Shown: piece after piece, positions 45,371-54,865 of the stretch
How positions within the stretch are numbered: the first letter of the stretch is position 1
Layout: the number at the start of each line of letters is the position of its first letter
NCBI GenBank assembly: GCA_000212915.1
Contig: CM001167.1
Coordinates: 2,038,780 to 2,102,779 of the forward strand
Reading direction: 5' to 3'
From: Bacteroides coprosuis DSM 18011
GTDB taxonomy: Bacteria > Bacteroidota > Bacteroidia > Bacteroidales > Bacteroidaceae
Length of the DNA stretch: 64,000 nt
The notes under the pieces: generated by a model
What the model saw: only the letters and a program-made list of their open reading frames with translations
Told to the model about the DNA's origin: nothing
Database searches by the model: none
Translations under genes and position numbers: made by a program

Positions 45371-46651
45371 TTAATTATCGTATGGCATTTCAATAAACTC
45401 TTTATAGAGCGTAAAGGCTATTGTTGGTTCTTCAGTATTTTCAAATCGTATCCATGTTGGTTTCAATGGATCATCTGATGTCAGTTTGTATGTTCCACCT
45501 ATAGCTTGGAAGAAAAGTTTAAAGAAATACTTTGAATAATATTCATTTGCCGTTCCTCCGATATATCCAGTAGGTGCAATCATTAAAGTATTTCCATCAA
45601 CTACTTCTGTATTAATAAAGAAAGCTCCCATAGCAAAACTCTCATTAGGTTTTTTAGCAATATAAGCAAGTGCGTAATCTCCACTAACAGCACCTAGATA
45701 CATAGCCCCTAGAGTAATTCCATTAGGGTCAAGACCTGCGCCTTTTACAACATCCCACACCTGTTTCATTAATCCTTCAGTTCCACTATAAGCAAAATAC
45801 CAACTTGAACTTAGAACTTGAACACTTAGTGGCGGAGCAGTTGGAGTTAAAATAGCCCCAGTTTCCTCATTTAGGAAGTGATTTGCCTCTGTTATCCATT
45901 TAAAAGAGGAAACATCAACTGAACCTATTTTAATAGGATCATGCAACTCTATTCCGTCCTCAGTCACTATAAAAGAAGCAAATTGACTTGATCCTCCTTC
46001 TTCTAAAGCCGAGAACGTAAGTGTTCTATAACTTATAGAAACATCTGATTCATTTCCATTATATGAACATATAAAAGCAATATAATCTAAAAAGTGATCT
46101 CCTGTACCGATTATAGTACCCATCTTTTCAGACCAAGAAACATTTTCGTCCACAGGGACCATAATTATAATGTTTCCTGTCTTCTTTCCTTTCATTACTA
46201 TTTTTTCAGGAGTAGCCTCAAGTATCATAAATTCATAATCACCTTGCATACCACTATCAGCTGGACCAATACCATCGGGGTTCTTAGGCTCAGCAAAGTA
46301 GTGAAATAAGTCATTGTGAGTATCAAATCGTAACACAGGACCATTATCACCTGTTAAAGAATAGAAGCTTTCAACTATTTTTTCACTTCCACCTCTTTCT
46401 GACATTACATCTACTTTGTTTTCATCTTTAAACTTAACAAAGAATGTATATCCACCATATTTTAAATCTTCCTGTGGATAGTATTTCATTAACCACCCAT
46501 TTGAAGCAGAAAGTAAAGTTGTTTCATTTTCTATCAATCTCTGCTCCATTCTTTCTGCGGCAGAGACAGGGAATTTATCCTCATCATCCTTCAGACAAGA
46601 TTGAATGGTAAAAGTGAGAAGTATTAATAGAAATATATTTATCTTTTTCAT
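45371..46651 (-). CDS. DUF4302-type lipoprotein of the SusC/SusD locus
   Basis: 426 residues. Lipoprotein signal LLILLTFTIQSCLKDDEDKF; then AAERMEQRLIENETTLLSAS and NGWLMKYYPQEDLKYGGYTF, the typical opening of DUF4302 proteins found beside SusC/SusD pairs with a zinc metallohydrolase. The remainder is beta-rich with LSVQVLSSSWYFAYSG and a terminal YKEFIEMPYDN. It is probably surface-bound and involved in binding or processing whatever the SusC/D pair imports. It is the last gene of the operon, 35 bases after the metallohydrolase gene. Confidence 0.8.
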   Translation of the reverse strand: MKKINIFLLILLTFTIQSCLKDDEDKFPVSAAERMEQRLIENETTLLSASNGWLMKYYPQEDLKYGGYTFFVKFKDENKVDVMSERGGSEKIVESFYSLTGDNGPVLRFDTHNDLFHYFAEPKNPDGIGPADSGMQGDYEFMILEATPEKIVMKGKKTGNIIIMVPVDENVSWSEKMGTIIGTGDHFLDYIAFICSYNGNESDVSISYRTLTFSALEEGGSSQFASFIVTEDGIELHDPIKIGSVDVSSFKWITEANHFLNEETGAILTPTAPPLSVQVLSSSWYFAYSGTEGLMKQVWDVVKGAGLDPNGITLGAMYLGAVSGDYALAYIAKKPNESFAMGAFFINTEVVDGNTLMIAPTGYIGGTANEYYSKYFFKLFFQAIGGTYKLTSDDPLKPTWIRFENTEEPTIAFTLYKEFIEMPYDN

Positions 46652-46686
46652 ATTTTCTATGTTTACAAATATTAGTATTAATAATA

Positions 46687-47562
46687 TTATTGCAGTTGAG
46701 TGAAATCATGTTCATCCATTTCGTCAATACGTTTTGCTATTTCATCACGTAAATCAGTAATGTTGATGTCCCAACTATCTTTTAAATAGTTGACTACAAT
46801 ATCAAATTTTGCACGAAGAATAGGTTGTCCTGTTTCACCTGCTACTTCAAAGAAACCATCCCATACCTCTTGAGTTGAAGTAAGGTAAGTAGCTATAAGT
46901 TCAACAAAATCCTCATCTACTGCACTAGAAGCATAAGGAGTTATAAAGCCTGCTTGAAGGGCTTGTTTGAGGTCCTTATCACTCCAGCTATCAGTCACAT
47001 AATCAGCACCACTAATTTCATTAAAATCAGTTGTATATGGTTTTGTTTGATGCAGGATATGAGCAAACTCATGATGAACAGTTTGGAAGTACCAACTATT
47101 TAGTTGAGCAATATCATTCATATTCATAAGATTAATATTATAAAGAGTAATCTTACGTCCCCCTTCTGCTGTACCAAGAACCATATGGCCATTATTTTTA
47201 TAAGCAGGAGATCCAATTAATGCTACTATTTTAGGAAAATAGGTTCTAATGAACTCTGTGCTACCAGTTATTTTATCATAAGTTTCTAGGCAAAGATATC
47301 TCACTAGATTAGCCATAATAATAGAGTTATGATAATCTGCTGGAACTAAATTATAGTTCATATCAGATTCAATATCCTCCATTCTATATTTAAAATCTAT
47401 ATTATAGACCTCTATATAATTATTCAAAATCCATTCATCAAATTCATTAGATTTTGTTTGTGGGTCTTTTATTACACTCGTACCACTTAAGCTATCTTCA
47501 GAACAACTAGAGATAAAGAATATAGCTAGGAGTAAGAGGGAATATATTTTTAACTTTTTCAT
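46687..47562 (-). CDS. Substrate import-associated zinc metallohydrolase lipoprotein
   Basis: 291 residues. The lipobox is FFISSCSEDSLSG. A zinc motif HExxH stands in FQTVHHEFAHILHQ, followed by a downstream acidic DEDFVELIATYLTS that could supply the third ligand. This is the family known as substrate import-associated zinc metallohydrolase lipoproteins (TIGR04549), which accompany SusC/SusD systems. It is likely anchored outside the outer membrane and cuts the nutrient, probably a peptide or protein, before import. It lies between susD and the DUF4302 gene. Confidence 0.87.
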   Translation of the reverse strand: MKKLKIYSLLLLAIFFISSCSEDSLSGTSVIKDPQTKSNEFDEWILNNYIEVYNIDFKYRMEDIESDMNYNLVPADYHNSIIMANLVRYLCLETYDKITGSTEFIRTYFPKIVALIGSPAYKNNGHMVLGTAEGGRKITLYNINLMNMNDIAQLNSWYFQTVHHEFAHILHQTKPYTTDFNEISGADYVTDSWSDKDLKQALQAGFITPYASSAVDEDFVELIATYLTSTQEVWDGFFEVAGETGQPILRAKFDIVVNYLKDSWDINITDLRDEIAKRIDEMDEHDFTQLQ

Positions 47563-47580
47563 ATTCTCAAATATTTAAAA

Positions 47581-49158
47581 TTATCTAGGGTTAGGAGTCA
47601 TACCTGCTGTAATTACTTCAGATGGCAATTGAAAAGCAAATCGATTATCCCTCTTTTCTAAAGTTAGAGGCAACACAGAGGCTATTTTACCACCCTCAAT
47701 TAATCTCCTAGTAATCGTCATACCATATCGTTTAATATCAAACCAACGCAATCCTAATTGAAGAGTTTCAAAACGTCTTAAATACAACACATATTGCAAA
47801 ATTTCTTCTTGTTTACCTTGCTCAATTGTAAAATCGGGATTAAGTGCTTTCTTTGGAGTTGGCTTATCAGGAGTATAATACTCATAGCTTTGTGCCCATT
47901 TAACAATATCATCTTCTTTAACAGCTACATAGTCTTTAACATAAGCTTGTAACCATAAGTTGATATCTTGCACAGCCAAGCCGTATTGTTTAGTTCTCAC
48001 ATAAGCTTCTGCTCTTGAGAGTAGAGCCTCATCAGTAGTAAATGCAGGGAAGACAGTTTTTCGGTAACCTACACCTGCAACAGGATCTGTATATTCAAAG
48101 AAGAAAGGATTACGTGGCATAATCACTTTATCTAGATTTGTACCCCCATAATGCCTATATCTTACATGATATACTTTTTTAATGGCATCTTCACTAAATT
48201 CTTTCCATGGAGTTCGTTTTACCCCATAAGTTTCAGTATCTGTTAATAATTTATTATGAGTATATCTAGATTCTGTGTAATAAGGACCATATATATATCC
48301 CAAGTTAGAAGTAGCTGCTAATAATAGCAAATTAGATTTCATGCTTGGAGATACAAACTCTATAGCAGTAGCTCCACCATCTTGAGGTAAAGTAGCTAAA
48401 TAAGCATTATCTCTAAGCATTCCCAATGGAGCTGCCCCTAATACTTCTGAAGCATATTCTATAACTTTATCCATATCTCCTTTATAGAGATAAAAACGAG
48501 TTGCAAAAGCATAAGCTGCTTTCACATTGAAATGATACTTAGGTATATCATATGAAGCCTCTTTAATAAGCTTTAAACCTTCCTCTATATCATTTTCAAT
48601 ATCAGTATAATTCGATTTTACTGATTCTCTTTCATACTTAGGGTCTAAAGTGGTTTCAGCTTCTATCATATAGTGAATACCTAAATCATTTTCAGAAAAC
48701 TCTTCACTATAATGTAAGCTAAACATATTCACTAATAGAAAATGAGAATAAGCTCTACACAATAACGCTTCACCCAAAGCTCCCCTTAGTTCTTGAGGCG
48801 ATCCCAGTGCATTGATCGCATCTATGGCATGATTGGCCGAAGATATTGCTGTATAACAGCTACTCCATACCATTCTAGGACCATCATTATCAAACTCGGT
48901 CACGTCTTCCCAGTTAAATAGTTGATCTGAGAAAATAGAACCGTAAGGATTACTTGCTCCCATATAATCCACATTATCCGATGATATTTCGCAAGTTGCT
49001 ATATATGATGTCGATGGATAAGCCGTTACAAGTAATTTTCTCACCTTTTCAGGGGAATCTATTTCGGCTCTATTATCTGGCATAGTGTCCAAGTAGGAAT
49101 TGCAACTCGCAAGACCGAGGACAGCTAAGCCCATTAATATATATTTAATTTTTTTCAT
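47581..49158 (-). CDS. SusD/RagB-family nutrient-binding lipoprotein
   Basis: 525 residues from ATG 49158 (MKKIKYILMGLAVLGLASCN); the frame also opens three codons earlier at a TTG. SusD hallmarks are a lipoprotein signal followed by SYLDTMPDNRAEIDSPEKVR, helical TPR-like sequence with LGEALLCRAYSHFLLVNMFS, and the C-terminal RRFETLQLGLRWFDIKRYGM. It caps the SusC-like channel and captures substrate at the surface. It begins 10 bases after the SusC stop. Confidence 0.93.
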   Translation of the reverse strand: MKKIKYILMGLAVLGLASCNSYLDTMPDNRAEIDSPEKVRKLLVTAYPSTSYIATCEISSDNVDYMGASNPYGSIFSDQLFNWEDVTEFDNDGPRMVWSSCYTAISSANHAIDAINALGSPQELRGALGEALLCRAYSHFLLVNMFSLHYSEEFSENDLGIHYMIEAETTLDPKYERESVKSNYTDIENDIEEGLKLIKEASYDIPKYHFNVKAAYAFATRFYLYKGDMDKVIEYASEVLGAAPLGMLRDNAYLATLPQDGGATAIEFVSPSMKSNLLLLAATSNLGYIYGPYYTESRYTHNKLLTDTETYGVKRTPWKEFSEDAIKKVYHVRYRHYGGTNLDKVIMPRNPFFFEYTDPVAGVGYRKTVFPAFTTDEALLSRAEAYVRTKQYGLAVQDINLWLQAYVKDYVAVKEDDIVKWAQSYEYYTPDKPTPKKALNPDFTIEQGKQEEILQYVLYLRRFETLQLGLRWFDIKRYGMTITRRLIEGGKIASVLPLTLEKRDNRFAFQLPSEVITAGMTPNPR

Positions 49159-49168
49159 AGTATTCAAT

Positions 49169-52100
49169 TTATAGTCCTAGTCTAAGTGTTAATGTAAACT
49201 GTTTTGGTATAGGTGTAGCCACACCACCAGTATTGAAGAATTCTGGATCTTGACCATTCAGCTTCTTATCTGCATAGATTAAGAAAAGGTTTGTAGCCTG
49301 TAATTTTAGAGAAAGATTGCTCAACTTTAATCTGCTAATAAGGTCTTTATTAAAATCATAAGTTAGAGAAATTTCTTTCATTCTGATGAAATCACCTTTA
49401 GCGACTCTTGCTGTAGAATAATTATAAGCATTGTAAGCTCTATTCAAGTAAGAATCATTCTTTAGTTGTCTGCGGCTAGCAATTACGGGTATATTGGTAT
49501 GATTTTCATCACCTGGTACAACCCATCTATTCTTAAATTCTTTAGACATTGCATTTAAATCATTGTAACTACTCCTAAAGACAGGATCTAGACGTACTTT
49601 ATTTCCCCAAGAATAAGTAATAAACAGATTTAATTTAAAGTTTTTATAAGTAAATGTATTTCCCAAACCACCATGATCAGTTGGGTCTACACTTCCTTCA
49701 TAAACTAAATGATCTAGATTATCTCTTTCTTGGAAATTAATATCAGTTGTAGTTAACTCATCTTTCTCATTAATAAATGTAGGTAGTCCTTCATCATTCA
49801 ATCCTTCAAATCGGTAAGAGAATAATGAGCGTACGGGATAGCCTTCTTTAGCATAACCTGCTCCAGCCACCATATCAATAGCTCTACTTCTATTCTTCAA
49901 GTTGGTTATTTCATTTTTAACATGAGAGTAAGTAAAGTCTGTGGTCCAAGAAAAATCAGGAGTTACAATATTTTTTGTACTCAATGTTAATTCAGCACCT
50001 CTTGATTTCATTTCGGCAACGTTACCATATTTTGAAATTTCACCACCTAATCCTTGGGTATTTACAATACCAATCAAGTCGTAGTTATTACGCTTGTACC
50101 AATCGAATACAAAGTTGATTCTATTATCTAACAAACCTAAATCTAGACCGATATTAAACTCATGTTTCTTTTCATAAGTTAAATCACTATTTTCTAGACT
50201 ATATATTTCCAGCCCTGATTCAGATACACCACTTGAAGGTCTCCAAGGAGTAGTACTATTAATAACAGCATGTGAGTTTGTAACCCATGCTGGACCTCTA
50301 TCAGCTGTCAAGCTATAAGATGCTTTTAATGCTAAGTGAGAGAATGTAGGAGTCAGATTTTCAAAGAATTTTTCTTCGTGTGCATTCCATGCTGCTGCAA
50401 CGTTCCAAGTAGGTAGCCAGCGAGCAGAAGTCGCTTTACCTAGTTTGTTTGTTCCTTCATAGCGGAATGTTCCATTCAAGGTATATTTACCTTTATAAGA
50501 ATAAGTTAGATTCGTAAAGAACGCAACACTTCTGTCTTTTGTATGTTTTAGACCATAATAATCTGAACCTTCTTCTTTTCCTTTTTTAAACACTTCATAA
50601 GCATAGAAAGGTATTTCACCCATACTATATTGAAGTCCCCAACCACGGAACCAAGTTTGGTCACGATCAATTCTGTTTATCTCAGAACCTGCATAAGCGT
50701 TAATAATATGAGTATCTTTAATCACTGTATTATAAGATGCAGATAAACGTAAATCGTTTGTACGCATTCTATAATCTGTTCTTTTATAAATACCCCCTTG
50801 TGGCAACACTGTAATAGGTATTGCATAAGGATTATCAGGATCTGTATATAAGAATGGGTTTCTATCACGAATAGTTGTTGTAGGCATTGTTCTATAAGCT
50901 ACAGCTTGGTTTGAGAAGTCTGTAATATTATGTTCTTGAGAAGTTGCCTGATATTGAATAGCTCCCAAAGCAGCTAGTTCTAGTTCTCTAATAGGCTTGT
51001 AACGTAAATCCATCTGGAATTTTAAATCAGAAATATTTAAATCCAAATAGTTGTTTTCCAATTCATGTTTAATATTAAATGGAGCATAATTTCTCACATA
51101 ATACTCATTAGGATTAAGAGCTCTTGAAGAGTTTAACGCATACGAATAAGGGTTAATATCGAAATCACGTTTCACTTCACCACTTACAGCATCCACATCT
51201 TGTGAAAGTGTTCCTGGTGCTTTTTGTTTACGATAAGAACCATTTGTAATTACATTCAATGTCAGATTATCTAAGATATTGAATGAAGCATTTAAGTTTG
51301 CAGTATAACGATTTACTTTACTTTGCTTTGTCCATCCTGGATCTAATAAAGCACTAATAGATGCATAGTAAGAAGATCTTTCATTACCTGAAGACATACT
51401 TACTGCATGATTTTGCATCACATTAACATCAAATAGTTCTTTAAACCAATTTGTGTTTTGGTACTCTGCACCTCTTAGATATTGGTTTCTAGATTGTGGG
51501 GTGTTTAAGAGCTGACCTTCATTAACTAGTTGGTACATCTTACCATATACACCACTTTCTGATGCTGTTGCAATTTCAGCAAGGTTTAACCAACCTTTTT
51601 GTTGCATTTCTTGGTAAACAGCCATCTGGTCTTGAGAGTTCATGATATTAAAATCATTGTAATTTGGTCTCATTCTAGTAGTGAACTCACCTGTATAACT
51701 AATACGGCTCACTCCTGCTCTACCTTTCTTGGTAGTAATAACAATAACACCAGCCATAGCTCTAGCACCATAAATAGAAGTTGCCGAACCGTCCTTTAAG
51801 ACTTGGAAACTTTCAATGTCATCGGCATTTAATCCTGCAATGGCAGAACTGATCAACGTGGTTGCGTCTCCAGAAGAGAGTGCGTCAGCATCTACTTCTA
51901 CAACATCTTCCATAACAACTCCATCTACAACCCATAAAGGTTTAGAGTTACCATAAATAGAGGTAGCACCACGAACACGAATTTTAGGAGCTGTACCGAA
52001 TGTACCCGATACGTTTTGTACCGACACACCAGCAGCCTTACCTTCCAAAGCTCTTGAAGGGTCGGGAAGACCATCCATTTTAGCTTTATCTCCGCCTACC

Positions 52101-52474
52101 TGAACAGAAGCCCCGGTAAAGAGTCGCTTATCAACTTTTGTCATACCAGTAACCACAACTTCTTCTAGAACTTGTGTGTCAACTTCCATAATAATTTTCA
52201 TGTGTGCTTTAATGGGTACTTCTTTGTTTTTCATACCAATGTAAGCCACCTGGATTGTTTTTGCGGAGCTCGGTACGTTTGGAATTGTAAACTTACCATC
52301 AATGTCTGTTGAGGCACCTACCGTGGTACCTTTAACAATGACCGATGCTCCAATTACAGGTTCATTGTCTTCTGCAGAGATTACGACTCCCTCAATTGTC
52401 CTTGTTTGAGCGAATACATAACCCATACTCATAAAGAGAAATGAGAGAAGCATGAACAGCTTTAATTTTCTCAT
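49169..52474 (-). CDS. SusC/RagA-family TonB-dependent outer-membrane transporter
   Basis: 1101 residues. Signal peptide (LLSFLFMSMGYVFAQ), a carboxypeptidase-like Ig domain (IEGVVISAEDNEPVIGASVI), TonB box region QVLEEVVVTGM, plug domain with KVRGATSIYGNSKPLWVVDG-type motif (read as RVRGATSIYGNSKPLWVVDG), IKDGSATSIYGARAMAGVIV-type plug end, and a barrel ending FTLTLRLGL. It imports a ligand handed over by the SusD partner. The accompanying zinc metallohydrolase and the RagA likeness suggest a peptide rather than a glycan, which is inference. No sigma/anti-sigma pair is beside it. Confidence 0.94.
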   Translation of the reverse strand: MRKLKLFMLLSFLFMSMGYVFAQTRTIEGVVISAEDNEPVIGASVIVKGTTVGASTDIDGKFTIPNVPSSAKTIQVAYIGMKNKEVPIKAHMKIIMEVDTQVLEEVVVTGMTKVDKRLFTGASVQVGGDKAKMDGLPDPSRALEGKAAGVSVQNVSGTFGTAPKIRVRGATSIYGNSKPLWVVDGVVMEDVVEVDADALSSGDATTLISSAIAGLNADDIESFQVLKDGSATSIYGARAMAGVIVITTKKGRAGVSRISYTGEFTTRMRPNYNDFNIMNSQDQMAVYQEMQQKGWLNLAEIATASESGVYGKMYQLVNEGQLLNTPQSRNQYLRGAEYQNTNWFKELFDVNVMQNHAVSMSSGNERSSYYASISALLDPGWTKQSKVNRYTANLNASFNILDNLTLNVITNGSYRKQKAPGTLSQDVDAVSGEVKRDFDINPYSYALNSSRALNPNEYYVRNYAPFNIKHELENNYLDLNISDLKFQMDLRYKPIRELELAALGAIQYQATSQEHNITDFSNQAVAYRTMPTTTIRDRNPFLYTDPDNPYAIPITVLPQGGIYKRTDYRMRTNDLRLSASYNTVIKDTHIINAYAGSEINRIDRDQTWFRGWGLQYSMGEIPFYAYEVFKKGKEEGSDYYGLKHTKDRSVAFFTNLTYSYKGKYTLNGTFRYEGTNKLGKATSARWLPTWNVAAAWNAHEEKFFENLTPTFSHLALKASYSLTADRGPAWVTNSHAVINSTTPWRPSSGVSESGLEIYSLENSDLTYEKKHEFNIGLDLGLLDNRINFVFDWYKRNNYDLIGIVNTQGLGGEISKYGNVAEMKSRGAELTLSTKNIVTPDFSWTTDFTYSHVKNEITNLKNRSRAIDMVAGAGYAKEGYPVRSLFSYRFEGLNDEGLPTFINEKDELTTTDINFQERDNLDHLVYEGSVDPTDHGGLGNTFTYKNFKLNLFITYSWGNKVRLDPVFRSSYNDLNAMSKEFKNRWVVPGDENHTNIPVIASRRQLKNDSYLNRAYNAYNYSTARVAKGDFIRMKEISLTYDFNKDLISRLKLSNLSLKLQATNLFLIYADKKLNGQDPEFFNTGGVATPIPKQFTLTLRLGL

Positions 52475-52515
52475 AGGTTTAATTTTTATAGGGTTTAACT
52501 AGCAAAATGTATTCG

Positions 52516-52523
52516 CAAATATA
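52516..52523 (-). promoter_or_regulatory. Predicted -7 element of the SusC/SusD operon
   Basis: Minus-strand TATATTTG, exact TAnnTTTG, 42 bases upstream of the SusC ATG. The -33 region is an A/T run without TTTG. The 628-base space 52475-53102 otherwise holds repeat locus 6 and the permease terminator. Confidence 0.5.
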
Positions 52524-52947
52524 TTTATTAATTTTTATTAAAAAAAATTATCATTAATCTTTGTTTACATAATTATTGTAAACCAACCATTTTACATAAA
52601 CTATTATTTTGATACAAATAAGAATAATTTTACTTTCATTTTTCAAATCAAACACATATACAACCTAGTGCATAAGCTAGATTTAGAGGCTTTAGATTAC
52701 AAATCACATCATGCCTTTCAACTCTTAAAACAGCTCTCATTTAGTTAAAATATACTTTACAATTAATTCTTAAATATTATAATTACCCTTTTTCGTCAAT
52801 ACCCTTATTACTTAATGTCAATAGATAGCACATATAAAAAGCATATTGTATTATTCCACAAATAAAGCTATTGATCTTTTTATTGATAGTATTCTCCAGA
52901 TTTAAGCCCTAATAAATGCTTACTTTTTATAAGTTGTGATTTTACTT

Positions 52948-53002
52948 TGACACCGACATGATCATGACATGTCGGTGTCAAAGCAACTACATATCGGTGT
53001 CA
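52948..53002. repeat. Dispersed 13-mer repeat, locus 6 (one copy facing two)
   Basis: TGACACCGACATG at 52948-52960 faces CATGTCGGTGTCA at 52968-52980 (starts 20 bp apart, 7 bases between), giving a perfect palindrome that extends to CTTTGACACC/GGTGTCAAAG. A same-way variant CATATCGGTGTCA follows at 52990-53002, 22 bp on. It lies 3' of the uracil permease gene and upstream of SusC. Confidence 0.88.
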
Positions 53003-53040
53003 AGATGATAAGAGAACTCAGCCATCAAAGTCATTTATAC

Positions 53041-53075
53041 AAAAAAGGAGACTATCCTTTAGGGACAGCCTCCTT
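53041..53075 (-). terminator. Terminator of the uracil permease gene
   Basis: AAGGAGACTATCC pairs imperfectly with GGGACAGCCTCCTT. On the minus strand TTTTTT follows. It lies 28 bases past the stop. Confidence 0.75.
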
Positions 53076-53102
53076 ACTGAAATTTATTATGAGTTCTCTA
53101 TT

Positions 53103-54419
53103 CTATTCTTTAAACATCTTATCAAAGTCTACAACTTCTTTTCCCGGTAAAGCTTGATTGAGTATGACACCTATAATAGAAGATAATGCCATACCTTCTA
53201 AAGAGAAAAGATCTCCAACATGAATGGCTGCCCCTCCTATCCCTATTACTAAAATAACAGAAGATATGATAAGGTTACGCTTCTTGGCAAAATCCACTTT
53301 ATTCTCTACTAGCATTCTCAATCCACTTGAAGCGATAATACCAAATAACAAAATGGATACCCCACCCATTACTGGCGAGGGAATGGTAGAGAGCAATGCA
53401 GCTACTTTTCCACAAAAGCCAAATAAAATGGCAAAGCAGGCTGCTCCTACAAATAGATATACACTAAAGGCTCTTGTGATGGCTAGTACTCCTATGTTTT
53501 CGCCATAAGTAGTATTAGGAGGTCCGCCGATAACAGATGCTATCAGGGTGGCAACTCCATCTCCAAGCATGGAATGGTCTAAACCGGGGTCTTTGATTAA
53601 ATCTTTATTGATGACCTTACTCAAAACCAACTGATGACCGATGTGTTCTGCAATAGGAACTATAGCTACTGGTACCATGAGCAGGAATACTTTCCAAGTA
53701 AAATGGGGCGTATAATGTAAAAAGGGAACTTGAAACGGAGGAATTTCAAACCAGGCCGCATTAGCTACCGTTTGTGTATCTACTACTCCCATCATTAATG
53801 AGGTGAGATATCCTCCTATTATACCTACTAAAATAGGTATGACACTTAAAAAGCCTTTGGTAAAGATGGCAGTAACTACAGTTATGGCAAGGGTTATCAG
53901 TCCTATAGTAACGTAAGTAATGTCATATTCTCCTACTGGATTATTTGTCACCATCCCCACTGCTGTGGAGGCTAATCCCAAACCAATAACCATAATTACG
54001 GGACCTACTACTACGGGAGGTAGTAATTTCATCAACCAGTTGGTTCCTGCCTTGGCGATGATTAGGGCGACAAGAGCATACGTAACTCCTACCATAAAGC
54101 TTCCTACAAGAAAACTCCCAACTCCCACACCCGATGTGGGGTCTAGCTCCAAGGCTTTAACTGCTATTATGGGACTAATAAAGGCAAAGGATGAGCCTAA
54201 GTATGAAGGCACTTTACCCCGTGTAATAGCAATAAAAGCGAGTGTTCCAATACCACTTGATACGAGAGCTACGGCAGGACTAATTCCTGTAAGTGTGGGG
54301 ACTAATACGGTAGCTCCAAACATGGCAAAGAGATGTTGGATACTGAGTAGTATCCACTGAGCAAATTTCGGCTTTTCATGGATAGCCAAGACTACTTTCT
54401 TTTCGTCGTCTGTTGTCAT
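53103..54419 (-). CDS. uraA: Uracil/xanthine permease (NCS2 family, UraA-like)
   Basis: 438 residues, about 14 membrane helices. Landmarks are FAQWILLSIQHLFAMFGATV at the N-terminus, GTLAFIAITRGKVPSYLGSS, the NCS2 substrate motif region MVPVAIVPIAEHIGHQL (Glu of the nucleobase site), and GPPNTTYGENIGVLAITRAF. It imports uracil with protons; xanthine/uric acid members exist, but the GPPNTTYGEN pattern is that of UraA. A terminator-like hairpin sits just before its start, and an upstream frame overlaps the start as ATGA. The stop is TAG. Confidence 0.92.
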   Translation of the reverse strand: MTTDDEKKVVLAIHEKPKFAQWILLSIQHLFAMFGATVLVPTLTGISPAVALVSSGIGTLAFIAITRGKVPSYLGSSFAFISPIIAVKALELDPTSGVGVGSFLVGSFMVGVTYALVALIIAKAGTNWLMKLLPPVVVGPVIMVIGLGLASTAVGMVTNNPVGEYDITYVTIGLITLAITVVTAIFTKGFLSVIPILVGIIGGYLTSLMMGVVDTQTVANAAWFEIPPFQVPFLHYTPHFTWKVFLLMVPVAIVPIAEHIGHQLVLSKVINKDLIKDPGLDHSMLGDGVATLIASVIGGPPNTTYGENIGVLAITRAFSVYLFVGAACFAILFGFCGKVAALLSTIPSPVMGGVSILLFGIIASSGLRMLVENKVDFAKKRNLIISSVILVIGIGGAAIHVGDLFSLEGMALSSIIGVILNQALPGKEVVDFDKMFKE

Positions 54420-54757
54420 TTTTTAAAATTTTGAGCATAAAAAAACCGAAAACAACATTGTCTTCGGTAGCAATCAATAACTTTGTAAAATAGAGGAGTC
54501 GGTAATGTAATCAGTTGAATAGCTTCTTTCACTCTCATCTGATCCTGATTATCTGCGTTCTGATACAAAAAAATACAAGGGTTTGTTTTCATCAGTTCTT
54601 GTTCCTTCTTTTTACCAGATTGCGAATATACATATATTGCTTGAAATAAAAGATTTTTCTTCAAGATTTTATTATCTGTACCTCTCCGTTGAATAAGTTG
54701 CTTCATCATATTTACGCCTCTTTTTTTAGGATAAAAACGAGGGGTAAGACTTCTCAA
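54416..54757 (-). CDS. Possible leader reading frame coupled to uraA (uncertain)
   Basis: An open frame of up to 113 codons; internal starts at 54709 (MMKQLIQRRG) and 54592 (MKTNPCIFLY) are as plausible. It has no recognised family and the sequence (ending CYRRQCCFRFFYAQNFKK) does not look like a typical folded protein. What argues for translation is that its TGA overlaps the uraA ATG as ATGA, and that its last 17 or so codons run through the terminator hairpin at 54438-54468. It may be a leader peptide whose translation controls read-through, or chance. No other feature is seen in 54420-54865 except the DUF486 promoter. Confidence 0.25.
   Translation of the reverse strand: MRSLTPRFYPKKRGVNMMKQLIQRRGTDNKILKKNLLFQAIYVYSQSGKKKEQELMKTNPCIFLYQNADNQDQMRVKEAIQLITLPTPLFYKVIDCYRRQCCFRFFYAQNFKK
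54438..54468 (-). terminator. Leader terminator (candidate attenuator) before uraA
   Basis: On the minus strand ACCGAAGACAA pairs with TTGTTTTCGGT (one G-U pair) and is followed at once by TTTTTTT, 18 bases before the uraA ATG. A complete intrinsic terminator in a gene's own leader implies conditional read-through, as in attenuation of pyrimidine genes. It could alternatively end a separate short upstream transcript. Confidence 0.7.
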
Positions 54758-54808
54758 TCATAGGCCATGAAAAGAAGGTTATTCAAAACATTTCATCAAT
54801 AAATATAC

Positions 54809-54816
54809 TACCTTTG
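54809..54816 (+). promoter_or_regulatory. Predicted -7 element of the DUF486 gene
   Basis: TACCTTTG matches TAnnTTTG, 50 bases before the ATG at 54866. No clear -33 box. Confidence 0.45.
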
Positions 54817-54865
54817 TAATCATTTCAATTTTTTGAACTCTATCTTTTAATCAGACAATACATTT

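Noticed and set aside
53224-54360. Long plus-strand frames opposite the uracil permease gene.
   Set aside because: They are antisense shadows of a strongly conserved membrane protein gene; composition is typical of such shadows.
54420-54780. Purine riboswitch in the leader of the nucleobase permease.
   Set aside because: I could not find the conserved three-way junction sequence of the purine riboswitch; only the terminator hairpin and an open frame are visible.
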